Source of the DNA: Rheum nobile
Lineage: Eukaryota; Streptophyta; Magnoliopsida; Caryophyllales; Polygonaceae
DNA: 64,000 nt
NCBI GenBank assembly: GCA_027886185.1
Contig: WOAB01000589.1
Span: 7,321,001 to 7,385,000 of the forward strand
Direction of reading: 5' to 3'
Shown in pieces: positions 21,818 to 32,607 of this stretch. The notes below the pieces were generated by a model that was not told where the DNA came from, did no database searches, and worked only from the letters and a program-made list of their open reading frames with translations. Numbering within the stretch: position 1 is the stretch's first letter; the number at the start of each line of letters is the position of its first letter. Position numbers and translations under genes: made by a program.

Positions 21818-22347
21818 ATATTGCCTTTGTCAATTTGAACTGATGGAAGTCCTCTCACCAGTTCCTTCTTGTGTAGCTTATGAATAAGCGAAGGGCTAGC
21901 ATGACCAAGTCTTTGATGCCATATGGATGTTCTATCAGCAATAGTCGACAAGCAAAGATTTCTTTCAGGAATGAAGCTTGTGTCAACGATATAGACATTG
22001 TTGTATCGTTTCCCTTTCAGAAGAGTTTTGTGAGTCTCAAGATTCAGCACGAAACATTCTTTGGGAGTGAATAGGACATGGTTCTCCCCTTGATCGCATA
22101 GCTGAGACACACTCATTAGATCAAAGCCTAAATTATCAACAAGGTGAACATCACTTACCTGAATTTTGTCAGTTAGGTCCACACATCCAACGCCGCAGAT
22201 GGCTCCTTTCCTTTTGTCACCGAAGGAGATCTTTCCTCCGTTGTATTGCTGAAGTGAGTGCAATTTCTTCTTGTTCTCAGTCATGTGGCAAGAAGCTCCA
22301 CTATCTATGTACCATTTTTCTTCTTTGCTCACTTCAGTCTGCGACAT
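21800..22347 (-). pseudogene. Copia protease and integrase zinc-binding region, element D
   Basis: The frame opens with W-Y-I-D-S-G-A-S-C-H-M-T, the copia aspartic protease motif (D-S-G intact). It runs to the pre-integrase/HHCC segment W-H-Q-R-L-G-H-A-S ... C-S-D-C-V-R-G-K-Q. It then crosses a deletion junction and drifts out of frame. Protease itself looks complete. Confidence 0.82.
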
Positions 22348-22353
22348 TAAACA

Positions 22354-22806
22354 TCATTTCTTACGAACCCAGGTCGGTTTACCATTCCCGGGTTTGTTAG
22401 GAGTAGAGTTCCTAGGCTGATTAGCATGATTAGTTCCCTGAGGAGGAGAAGAATAATAATAGGGATCATTTAAGTCAGAAATTTCAGTTCTTTTCCTATT
22501 ATCTTTCCTTATATAGTTCCTCCTTTTAGAGGCTTTTTCTTCGTCCCTGATCTTCTTGTTGCATTCGTCAATGTTATGACCTTGGTTCCCACAGTACCAG
22601 CAAACACGATTGTTGGGAAACCAGAGGTACTTACCCTTTTGACGAAAGGGAAGTGAGCTGGATATCTTTCTCTCCTTTAGATCAACCTTCTTCCTGGGAG
22701 CATTGCGCCCAATACCCTTATACATCTCATGTATCTTAAAATCATTAGGAGCACACGGAAGATTGTCCTTAGAGACATTTTCAAGAACCTTAATTATTTC
22801 TTGCAA
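22354..22806 (-). pseudogene. gag: Gag C-terminal segment with second zinc knuckle, element D
   Basis: A 150-residue frame holds a CCHC knuckle (C-W-Y-C-x2-Q-G-H-x4-C) and a basic stretch. It follows the main Gag frame after a short run with stops and precedes protease across a stop. It is the C-terminal part of the same polyprotein. Confidence 0.75.
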
Positions 22807-22830
22807 GTATTCATTTTTGCAGTTAGAAGT

Positions 22831-24438
22831 TTAAAGAGCTAAATCAAGTCTTTCATTTCTAGCCTGAATCTCACTAGATACTTTATCTAAGTCACTATGA
22901 GCATGACAAGGAGTATCAGAAGAGTCATTAGGAAGATAGCCTAATCCAGCCCTAGGTCTCACAAAAACAGTTTGAGTAACAGTCTTTTCATGAATACAAT
23001 CAGATAGAGAGTCAAGTTTATTAATAATAGACATCAGCAGATCATTGTCAGGAGAGGAACTTACAGGGGAACTATCGCCAAGATTCAGTTTATCATGCAA
23101 ATCACAAGTAGGACATACATCATGCGAAATATTGCTAGATTTAGAAGCATCCTCAACTTTCTTACACCAAACAACATTTTCCTCAGTTAAGCAAGAAATT
23201 TCTTCTTCATTTTCAGTAATCTTTTCTTGCAAGGAATTGTTTTTATCGCTAAGTTTGATAATCAGTTTAATCAAGTGCTTTTTATCATACTTAGAGAGAG
23301 TTTCAATGAGTTCAACAGAAGATACCTCAGGTTTGGTGGGGTCTGAGTCATTACTTGAGTCAGCAGTTGCCATGAGACAAAGATCAAGGGAACTGAAGTT
23401 GAGTTCCCTTGCAGAGGATGTTTCAGCGATCAGACACTGTCCAGAGGATAAGTCGTCTGGTTCCCCTTCAGATTCTTCATCATTGTCACCCCAAGTGGAT
23501 GTAGCAACCAACGCCTTTTTCTGTTGAGGTTCAGCGTCCTCCTTCTTGTTTGGGCAATTCTTAGCAAGATGCCCAACCTGGTTGCATTGATAGCATCTGA
23601 ATTCCTTGTGTTCCCTCTTGAAGTCTTTCCTTGGGAACTTGCCCTTCTGAAAGTTCCTAACAGTGCGAGTTAGAAGAGCTGTGATCTCATCATCATTTTC
23701 TTCGTCGGAGTGTTCATCGGTCTTCAGCATTTCCATGACTTTGGTCAGCATCAGGGCAATGCTTTGATCAATTTTCACTTGCTCAGTTCCCTTAGCCTTG
23801 TCTTCTTGTCGCTGGAGTTGACCAATGAGTTCCTGAACAGGGAGAACTCTGATGGAAGGAGTTTGAAGCATGATGCTCTGTGTCATTTCGAACTTGGAGT
23901 TAAGTCCGTTGATAATCACCATGGATTTTGACCACTCTTCAGGTGCTGCACCACAAGCTGTGAGTTCATTGTATAGAATCTTAAAATGAGAGTGATAAGA
24001 TGAGACATTTTCAGTCTCAAGCATTTTGAATCTGTGATATTCTCCTTGTAGATCAAACTTCCTGCTGTTCTGAAGGTCTTCACTTCTCAGGTTGAATTCC
24101 CTCAGAGCTTTCAACATCTCTTTAGCATTATCGATGCCAATGACTTTGTCTTGATCAGTTTTGGTCAAGGCATTCAGAATATATTGACGAGCCTTTGCAT
24201 TCTTTTCTTGTTGACCAAAGTGCTCTTGAGTCCATTTAGAGATGGGCATAAGCTTGGTGGGATCCTTTGTATCAACTGGCTTAGGGTAGTTCCCATTCTC
24301 CAAGACATACCAGCATTGCATGTCGTTGGTTTGCATAAAGCCAGTAAGTTGTTGAGTCCACCAGTTGATTTGTCAATTCTTAAGAATGTACGGTTTGTTG
24401 ATGGAGACACCGAGTTCAGGTTCGTTGTTGCAAGACAT
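22831..24438 (-). pseudogene. gag: Gag of element D, one stop near the N-terminus
   Basis: The true start is probably the ATG at 24438 (M-S-C-N-N-E-P-E-L). A TGA at 24373-24375 interrupts codon 22, after which 501 codons are open from 24336. Features in order: a copia Gag (UBN2-type) core with F-D-L-Q-G-E-Y-H-R-F-K-M and H-F-K-I-L-Y-N-E-L, a zinc knuckle C-Y-Q-C-x2-V-G-H-x4-C, an acidic Ser-rich region, and a coiled-coil-like segment (about 23150-23310). It would form the RNA-packaging particle. Confidence 0.85.
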
Positions 24439-24478
24439 CTTAAAAACCTGCTTAGTAAACACACAATCTAGAGCGCTA

Positions 24479-24490
24479 GCTCTGATACCA
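24479..24490 (-). promoter_or_regulatory. Primer-binding site of element D (initiator Met tRNA)
   Basis: TGGTATCAGAGC on the - strand, two bases from the 5' LTR edge. Confidence 0.92.
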
Positions 24491-24492
24491 AT

Positions 24493-25350
24493 TGTAGGAT
24501 CTGTGCGTTAGAAACAAGGGAACTGAGACACTAAGGTGTTCAGTTCCTATGGGCAGCGGAAAAACAAATAAGCAAGTTATCAAGACAAATTACTTAAGGT
24601 GGAAACCTTTGATAACCAACTAGTTATCTAGGATAAAAACCACCCCTCTTGCGAGGATTCAAAAGTCTACTTGTATATTAATTGTGATTACAACTTCCGA
24701 ACTTTAAGCGTTTCAATCTAACTCACTTCAGACTAAACCTAGTTCCCTAGCCAATCACAATTCAACACACAATAGACTTACTTCGACTCAAGCACTTTCT
24801 ACTCGAACACTTCTTCTTCTTCTTCTTCTTCTTCTTTTTCTTCTTTCTGATGCACTCTAAATCTCGTGGAAATGCATAACCTAAAAGTACCAGCATCATC
24901 ACGTATTTATACAACTTGTTTGTCAAGGAAAGATCTCGGATGTGATATTCCTTGAACGAACAAATTCCATAAATCAGTGATGAGATATTTTATCTCTTTC
25001 CTCAAATAAGATATAAAATATCCTCTCACCCTAATCCTAATTTACATAATCATATAAAGATACTCTATATGTAAACCGGCTAAAGATCTTCAGTTGTTAG
25101 CTTCCGGATTTGGTGAGAAAATCTTCTTCAAAGATTCTGTTGCTAGCGCTGGGAATACACAGACGCGGTTCCCATCCAGTTCCCTCGATCTTGATCTTCG
25201 CTCACAATGGACTTGTTTCCCTTATCTTTTCAGCTGTAGATAAGACACTAGAGTAGACAATTAAGTTCAAGTGTTTGTCATCGTCAAAACAATAGAAACA
25301 GAGGAAGGGAACTTCATGGGAACTGAAGTTCCAAAAATTCCATTCCAACA
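24493..25350 (-). repeat. 5' LTR of element D
   Basis: 858 bases, matching 16955-17864 with few substitutions apart from the CTT region. Ends TG...CA; followed by CATAT at 25351-25355. Confidence 0.92.
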
Positions 25351-25400
25351 CATATATATAGCGGCAAGTTTGGGATGTTTATATATATAGTGTTAGAAAA
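25351..25400 (-). promoter_or_regulatory. Displaced lipase core promoter and duplicated start codon
   Basis: CATAT at 25351-25355 is the right target copy and holds a second ATG on the - strand (25353-25351). A TATA-like run (CTATATATATAAAC) lies at 25377-25390. A second TATATATA run touches the ATG. Before insertion this sat directly upstream of the lipase coding region; it is now 8.4 kb away. From the duplicated ATG about 28 codons read into the LTR before a TGA. The TATA is very close to the ATG, so the real start may use another site. Confidence 0.55.
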
Positions 25401-27958
25401 CAGAGGTGTGAAATCAACTTTTGTTTCTTGATTTCCTTTATTGAAAAGCGCCAGGAGACGGATCGGAGGAGCCTGTGTCACGTTGATGCTACGGTCCAGT
25501 GAGAAACTGAGACGCAATTAGCGACATAGAACGTGTGGGTCCCCTCACACTCCATTTTTCTTGCTTCTAATTAATTAAAATACTCTCTACGTTCTACCGC
25601 CACTACTATTACTATACAATACTACTTGCACCGCTCTTTTTTCATTAAATTTTATTTTATTTTTAAGTATAAATTAATTATATATTTTAATTTATTAATA
25701 TTAGAAAAATATCTTTAAATAATATAAACAATTATATATCAACAAAAATATAATATGAACTTAGTATATTCTATATTAGTTGTCAAATTATAGGTTGTAT
25801 CTATCTATCTATATATATATACTGAAATATAAAATATAAATTTGACTTTAATTCATTGATATTAGAAAAATACCTTTAATATTGTATCTATCTATTTTAA
25901 TATATATATATACTGAAATATAAAATTATTCAATTTTTCAAGTGACAATTTCAATGAAGTAATGATGTGAACTTTAGAAATTTGATCAGAGTTATGATAT
26001 TGAAAAAAAAAATAGATTCAATGGGTTTATAACACGACGTATTTTCTTTCGTCATGTCATTAGTCCAGTCACACCTCTAACATTCACTTTTCCACCTTTA
26101 TAGAAATTGTAACAAAAAATATGGATCAAGTAAGGTATATAGACAATCGTTTGACTACCAATTTATAATTTGTAAGTTTTGTTTTATTTTTTTCAAATCT
26201 AAAAGTTAGTTTTTCTTAATATTATCAATTGAATATAAAACCATCATTTATAACAATAAAATAAAAAAGCTTGATATCAATTATGTCATATAAACTACTC
26301 GCAAATACCAAATAATAAATAGCCACAACAAATATGTCCAATTTTTTTATTAAGTTCAATATACTATATAATTACTTAATCGAAACCTCCTAAAATTATA
26401 TGTCCCACAGAAAATACGCATCTTTTACTATATGTTATGTGTCTTCACCTCCTTTTGACACGCCAAACATTTTTTTATAAAAAAATGTATATTTTTAATT
26501 TTCAACTTCCTTCTTAACAGATTTGTTTATAGTTTGAGTGTAAAATTATTCAAAAACTGAAAACAAATCCATAAAGTTGTGATATTTTATTTTAATTTTT
26601 AAAGATATGAAGTAACATAATTACTAAGTTTGGATAAATATACCCCCTTCTTAATCAAACTAAGACAAACCACTATCTAAAATTAAGTAAAGATCATTGC
26701 ATTATAATTATACCGAATTTATTTTCGACTTGATATTTACAATCAAGAAAAAGGTCAAGACTATTATAATTTTATTTTTACACTATCTCGTTATTATAAT
26801 GAAAATCTTATCATAAAGATGTGTATATTTAAAAATGTGGTATTATGAATTATATATGGTGGATTGTATTAAAAGTATTTAATTATCTAGGTTATATAAA
26901 TTGTAGGAATATATAAATCAACCGTTAGAGATAAAGAATGATTTTTGTAAGATTGTCATTATAACTATATTAAAATTAGAATAGATAAAGAATGATTTTT
27001 GTAAGATTTTATAAAGAAATATAATTTGGGGTTTATAATCAATAACTATCTTTACAATTGTTATCAGGAAAATAAGTATTATTTCGTTGCAATCTTAATT
27101 GTATAATTATCAGTATTATTATTATTATTATAGATGTAAAAGCATTTCAAAAATACTTTTTGTATCTTAAATTTTTCATAGTAATGTAAATAAAAGTTTT
27201 AAAATGATCTAGCGCATGGGAGAATTTTTATGTTGTTTTCTAAAATTGATTACTTGAATGTAGAGAAATAAACGATTTACAAACCTTGGTTTCTATAAAT
27301 GATTAAAGTTAATAAGACTAAACAATGTATTTAATTATATTTTTTTTATAAAAATTAGATAATATATTCCTAAACAATATGAATTTATATTGATATAAAA
27401 TAATGTAAGATAAGAATTTCATATATTTTGCCTAATTTGTATAAAAGCCTGATAAAATATCTAATTTATATTTATTTAGTCACCAAAAAACTACGTAAAT
27501 TCCATGTGCTAATTACATATTTTGGTAACTAATGATATGAATTAATTATCAAACATATAATAATAAGTATAAAATAGTAATTAGATATAATATAGCTTTC
27601 CTTATTCATCTACAATGACATCACCTAGATATATTATATAAGCTACTACTAATTTATATGATAGAAAAAATATAGCTAATTTAGGTTGATAATTGGACTT
27701 TAATTTGTAGAATAATATAAGGGCAATAGGTAAATGTGTTAATTAAGTTGATGACTTGGTATAGCTAGAAGGTTGACACATAAGAGAGATAATTATGACT
27801 TTAGTAATAGTATATAGATATAGATACTTCATACTAGATATTTTCCGCACCGTGCAATCTAGCCTGGGAGGATATTGATATGGTGGCCATGTTCGCTCTA
27901 CACTTTTTGTACTCTATGGGTTGCTTGGTGTTTCCTTCAGCTTAGTGTATACAACAAC
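25401..27958. other. AT-rich spacer upstream of the lipase
   Basis: No coding frame of note. A TCTATCTATATATATA-type stretch followed by the same ~25 bases (ATATATATATACTGAAATATAAAAT) occurs at about 25798-25840 and 25883-25927. Homopolymer and TA-rich runs dominate. Nothing else was recognised. Confidence 0.6.
27951..27958. repeat. 8-bp target-site duplication of hAT element, left copy
   Basis: ACAACAAC here and at 29032-29039, flanking the element exactly. Confidence 0.85.
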
Positions 27959-29031
27959 TAGGGGTGAGCATCGGTCCGGAACCGAACCGAACCGAACCGA
28001 ACCGAACTGAACCGAAACTCCCCAAAACCTGAACCGAAAACCGAACCGAATTATATTGGATCGGTTCGGCCCAAATCCGGTTTGGTTCGGCTAAAAAACC
28101 AGAAAACCGAATTTGTTCAAAATGAGTACAATTTCTGTTTTACACGAAACACTTTGTTATCTTCAAACCATTGTAGTATGAACGACAACAAACCCACGCA
28201 ATTCCAGTCGTCAACAATTTCTGTTTTACACGAAATAAACCAGAAGGCCGCAATATGAACGACAACAAACCCACGCAATTTCATTCTGAGAAAACTAATT
28301 CGTACCCCAAGGTCCCAAAGGCCAAAACCATCGCGCCGAATCTATTTAGGTATAAGCAACTATACAGATTTAGAAGGAGCGAGAATGTGAGCAACTATAT
28401 GCAATTTCATTCGGAGTGAGAATGTGAGATTCGGGTTTTATAATAATTAGAAGGAGCGGTCGAGTGGAGCACCTGAAACGTATTCCTCTGGAAAGACTGA
28501 GGGGCAGGGGACGGCGGGACGCACCGACGCAGTCCACCACCGGCGGCGTCAAGCAGCGCTGCAGCTGCAACGAGCTCGGAAGGGAAGGCCGGAAGGTCAC
28601 AGGGAAAGTTGGGGCTGTAGGGGCGACGAGCAACCGGGAGTCCGGGATGCACCGACGCAGGTCGCAGGGAAAGTTGAGAAACGCCAAGTCGTTGTCGCCA
28701 CTCGCCACGCCAACAGGGGAGGAGGGGACTCGGAAGGAAAGGCCGGAAGGGAAGATTCAACAGGGACATATATGGGCCTTTTTTTCTAACCTAAACCAGC
28801 CCAATAAGCATCAGCCCATTTATTTTTTAATTTCGATTTAATCGAACTGAACCGAAATCAAACCGAACCGAACCGAAATCAAACCGAACCAAACCGAACC
28901 GAACCGAAAACCGAAACCCCAAAATACATACACCGAAAACCGAATCGAATTATTTCGATTTTGGTTTGGATCGGTTTTTTCGGTCCGATTCGGTTAAAAA
29001 ATTCGATTAAACCGAACCGTGCTCAGTCCTA
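27959..29031. mobile_element. Non-autonomous hAT element with CCGAA subterminal arrays
   Basis: The ends are TAGGGGTGAGCA and, on the other strand, TAGGACTGAGCA. An 8-bp duplication and TAGGG-type ends fit the hAT superfamily. Both subterminal regions (27973-28090 and 28845-29015) are packed with CCGAA/CCGAAC units, likely transposase sites. Inside, ACAATTTCTGTTTTACACGA and a following block occur twice (from about 28129 and 28207). The centre (about 28480-28760) is GC-rich with overlapping open frames on both strands that resemble no known protein; it may be captured DNA. No transposase is present. Confidence 0.85.
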
Positions 29032-29106
29032 ACAACAACACCAATCAATATATATCCTATGACTCAGATGACTCGGTGCCGCTCCCACATACTTCTCTTT
29101 AACTCT

Positions 29107-29409
29107 TTTTTTTTTTAGAGGAAAGGATTCGAAGTATCAGAAAAACCTGATAGATCGAGAGACCGAGAAACTCGGTAGCCGGGCAAACCGGCGTGACAAA
29201 CAAACCAAGGAAAAAAAATAAAAAGAAACAAACCAAATCGAAATGAAAAGCATACAAGATCCAGGGAAGGGGTGAGAAAGACACAAACGCATGAGAGAAG
29301 AAACTAACGCCGTGCCGTGTAGCCGGGGAGCAGGCTAGCAGGAGGCAAAACTCCTGGGGAAGTGCGAAGAAACTCCTGGGAAAGCCCCATCTCGAAGGCC
29401 AGCAGGAGG
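29107..29409 (-). mobile_element. LINE-like 3' remnant
   Basis: A T-run at 29107-29118 would be the A-tail of a - strand element. The adjacent ~100 bases (GGATTCGAAGTA..., GAGAGACCGA...) resemble 40755-40860, which has the same layout. The target duplication of element E lies at its far edge, so E probably inserted into this sequence. Confidence 0.35.
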
Positions 29410-29664
29410 CACACTGTGATACCCCGTATTTTTGTAAGGTTATTTTGGGAATTTTGGAATTTTCCCGAGTACCCGTTGTGTACGTCGGATTTAATACAGA
29501 GAGTTTGAGACATTCTGTAATGTGCTCTGTATCTGTAATATTTTTCTCAGTGAAATAATATACAGACAAGGTGCCTTAGATTTTAATTGTCGTTCGCGTA
29601 CGATAATTTTTATCCCGGTTTAACGTCAGGTTCGTTCAAAGCTGAATGGGCGGGAAAAGGGAGA

Positions 29665-30216
29665 AACGGCGACCGCCGTGGTTGGACCCGATGAGTCAGT
29701 GTGTCAGCTTCTAGCTGGCCGCGACAGGCCTAGCGACGGCGACCGCCGCATTTACGACGACCGCCGCGTGCCCGCCGCAGGCTAAAAACAGCGCCCGCCG
29801 TGTTTTGTCCAGTGGGCATTGCCCGTTGGTCGCCGGCGGTAATCGAGGCGCGCCGATCTTGCTTTCGGCCGCGTCTTAGGGTTTGGTTGAGGCTCCCAGG
29901 TGTTTGGCTTTAAATAGGGGTGTTTGGGAGAGGGTTTTGAAGCCCTTCCAACCCCGAATCGCTGCCAGATTTCCTTCTCGTCGGAGTTGGTTTTCGCCAG
30001 AGTTTGAAGGTCTCGCCGGTGTTGCTTTGGTGTGTTTCCTGAGTGACTTTGAGAAGCTTTTGGTTAGCCTTGGAGGTTAGAAGCCAAAGCAAGTCGAAGG
30101 AGGCCGAACCGCTCGTGTTTTGGGGTGAGATTTCTCTCGTCTCTGTCGACCGTGTTCTTCACGGCGACCGCCGTGTTCTTCACGGCGACCGCCGTGATGA
30201 ATGTGGCGACCGCCGC
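29665..30216. repeat. CGGCGACCGCCG palindromes in the element E LTR
   Basis: The 12-mer palindrome and close variants recur near 29667, 29738, 29757 and 30173-30215. Around 30155-30195 a 21-base unit (CGTGTTCTTCACGGCGACCGC) is tandem. This LTR has two units; the 3' LTR has three (37367-37425). Confidence 0.8.
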
Positions 30217-30807
30217 CAGTGCCCAGAATGCCTTCGTGGCTTTGGCTTGGTTGGTTGTCGTCGTGGCGTCTTTCCTTCCGTGTTCTTTCGCCGTGTTTAG
30301 ATTCGTACTGTTTATGTCGGATCTAACTTAGGGTTCCTTTTATGGGTCGACTCGAAGGTTGTTGTGTTGTCGGATCTATACCCGTGTCGAGCCGGAATCC
30401 AGTTGTCGTCTTTAGACTATTCTGCGGATTAAGGCAAGTGGCGGTTCGCTCTTGCTCATCGTTCCATATTTACATTAATTATCAGTTATTTATCTGAGTA
30501 ATTAATTTGGAATGATTATTGTGTTCATCTGGAAACGGTTTTGTTAACTGTTTTGGAAAACTAAAATATGATGTTATAATAGGTTGTATATCTGTTAGAA
30601 CAACGCTATTATATATATATGTGATTAATACAAATATTATTATAGGTTGTATATTGTTAGAACAACGCTATTTTATCTGTTTCTGGCCGCGATGGCTTTG
30701 TTGTGATTGATTACTATGTTGAACTGTTTAGTTAGCACGAGTATTCGTAGGAACGCTACTGTGTATCTCATTGCGAGTGCTAGTCGTTTCTTGATAACCT
30801 GGTGGTT

Positions 30808-31110
30808 AGGATTTAGTTCCTACCATCCTTCTCTAATGCCGTTGTAGGGATTTAGTTCCCGACTCCGCCTTGAGGGATTTAGTTCCCGTGGGATTTAGTT
30901 CCCGATTCGACTTTTGGGATTTAGTTCCCGAGTCAACTCCGCTCCTAGGGATTTAGTTCCCGCGAGACTTAGTTCTCAATTCGACTCTTGGGATTTAGTT
31001 CCCGAGTCAACTCTGCCTTAGGGATTTAGTTCCCGAGGGATTTAGTTCCCGAACCGACTTTAGGGATTTAGTTCCCGAGTCAACTCCGTCCATGGATTTA
31101 GTTCCCGACG
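30808..31110. repeat. GGGATTTAGTTCCC hairpin array in the element E LTR
   Basis: About twelve copies of GGGATTTAGTTCCC or a one- or two-base variant occur here, separated by short spacers such as GAGTCAACTC and ATTCGACT. Each copy has self-complementary ends (GGGA/TCCC). The 3' LTR (38062-38349) has one copy fewer. Confidence 0.9.
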
Positions 31111-31280
31111 GTATCTCTTTATCCCGATGGATGAGATGATTTAAAAGCCTATAACGTGATGTGGGTTTTTGGAATTAAATAAGATAAAGTGCCCGAGTGC
31201 ACATAATTAATATACATTTGGCGAGTAGTGCAGCTAAGTAAATAGTGCAGCTAGGAAAGCTCGTCTCGACTGTTGATCAG

Positions 31281-31510
31281 AGTACGTTCTCTTTCCAATC
31301 TGGATTCGCTGTAAGCGATGAGGTTGGTCGTGAACCGAAACATCTTAGTCAGTTTTTAAATCGTTATGTGGTTCTGTAAGATCCATACTTGAATGTAGTA
31401 CGTTCTCCTTCCGATCTGGATTCGCTGTAAGCGGTGAGGTTGGTTGTGAGCCGAAGCATCTCAGTCAGCTTTTAATCGTTGTTGTTTGATTCTGTAAACG
31501 TTCCAGATTT
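31281..31510. repeat. 116-base tandem duplication in the element E LTR
   Basis: AGTACGTTCT starts both units, at 31281 and 31397. Each continues with a GATTCGCTGTAAGCG(A/G)TGAGG block and a CATCT(T/C)AGTCAG block. The same pair occurs in the 3' LTR from about 38520. Confidence 0.85.
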
Positions 31511-32182
31511 GTCATATTTCCTTAAAGACTCATTTCCGTTGGAGTCTTCTTTCGGGTCGATTTCTGTGAAGATTCAGTCTTCCAGAATCTTCTCTTGTGC
31601 ATATCTCTTGTTTATTCAAGTAGAGTATGGTGGTTGACAAGCGTACTCGATTATTATTCGAGGGACGAGGAGTCTAACCTAATACGACTGCTTAGAACCA
31701 TTCTGATTTTTACCCTTGCTAGTCTATTCAAGTAGACTAACCCACGAACATTGTTCTCCGCATGTGCGCTGTTGTCATCCGTTCGATTTGGCACATCAGA
31801 TAGAGCGAAGATATGAGAAGACTAGATTGACTATGAAGACGATGGTTGTTTTTGGATGTTTTAATAATTGCTTTTAATCAGGTTGAGATCCTTGGGCAGG
31901 TGATCAGTGCGATCACAACCCTTTTTGTAATATCTTTTATAAGTCTTCCGCTGTACTTTGTTTAAACTCTGTGTTTGGCCTATTCGGGATTGGGATGTAA
32001 TCCCGTAACTCATGTTTCATTTGATTGATGTTTTGATTTGGATACTTTGATCATTATGTATCATTGTATGCCTTAAATTGTATTTAAACCGGTAAAGCCT
32101 TGGGTGATCTTGGTAAGGAACACTGGGGTTACTGGCGGTAATACCTTTCCAAATGGGTTAAGATTTGGGGGTATTACAGTTG

Positions 32183-32195
32183 TGGTATCAGAGCC
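32183..32195 (+). promoter_or_regulatory. Primer-binding site of element E (initiator Met tRNA)
   Basis: TGGTATCAGAGCC lies four bases after the 5' LTR. Confidence 0.92.
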
Positions 32196-32607
32196 AAAGG
32201 TTTTAAAACGGGTTTGGGATTTTATAAATCATTTATCCATTTTTGAAAATGCTTTAAAAGGGCTCTAAATTTTCAAAGTGAAAAGAATTTCAAAACACCG
32301 TTCATAGTCATGTCTTCTGTACAGTCTGATATAGTAAGCTTGCTTCTATGTCTAGAAAGACTAATTCCTTCCCCGTTGCCCCGCTAGATATGGGTGCATT
32401 CTGTTCTCTTCAGAGGAACCCGAGAGAAGCCGAAGTGGTTTCGCCAACTCCAGCTAGGCTTGATTCCCAGTTCTCTCGTTGTGAGTTAAGATTGTAGAAT
32501 CTAGTAACTCGGTTCATCAATAGAAATTACCAAGTTGATCTATTCTAAGTTGATTTTATTACAATAAGTATATCAGAATGATACTAATGTGATAAAATCC
32601 TTGGAAA

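Larger units (their letters stand above)
16955..25350 (-). mobile_element. Sirevirus-type Ty1/copia element D, nearly complete
   Basis: The LTRs are 16955-17864 and 24493-25350, with a perfect 5-bp target duplication and a PBS at 24479-24490. Coding order is Gag, protease, integrase, RT, RNase H, then an extra 3' region. The Y-V-D-D-I-I-F-G-S box in RT, the long Gag with zinc knuckles, and the repeated purine tracts near the 3' LTR fit the Sirevirus lineage. Gag has a stop near its start, most of the integrase core is deleted, and RNase H ends in a frameshift, so it is not autonomous. LTRs are near-identical apart from a microsatellite, so it is young. It lies on the same strand as the lipase. 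Confidence 0.9.
29415..32178 (+). repeat. 5' LTR of element E
   Basis: 2,764 bases, TGTGATACC...GTATTACA. A TATA-like TTTAAATAGG lies near 29910. It contains three repeat families listed separately: GC-rich palindromes, a GGGATTTAGTTCCC array, and a 116-base tandem duplication. Confidence 0.92.

Noticed and set aside
28370..28841. Overlapping 112-, 120- and 125-residue frames in the hAT core
   Set aside because: Open on both strands because the block is GC-rich; no family resemblance and no splice structure.
29099..29569. 156-residue - strand frame across the left end of element E
   Set aside because: It spans an element boundary and a T-run; the same sequence in the 3' LTR is attached to different flanks.
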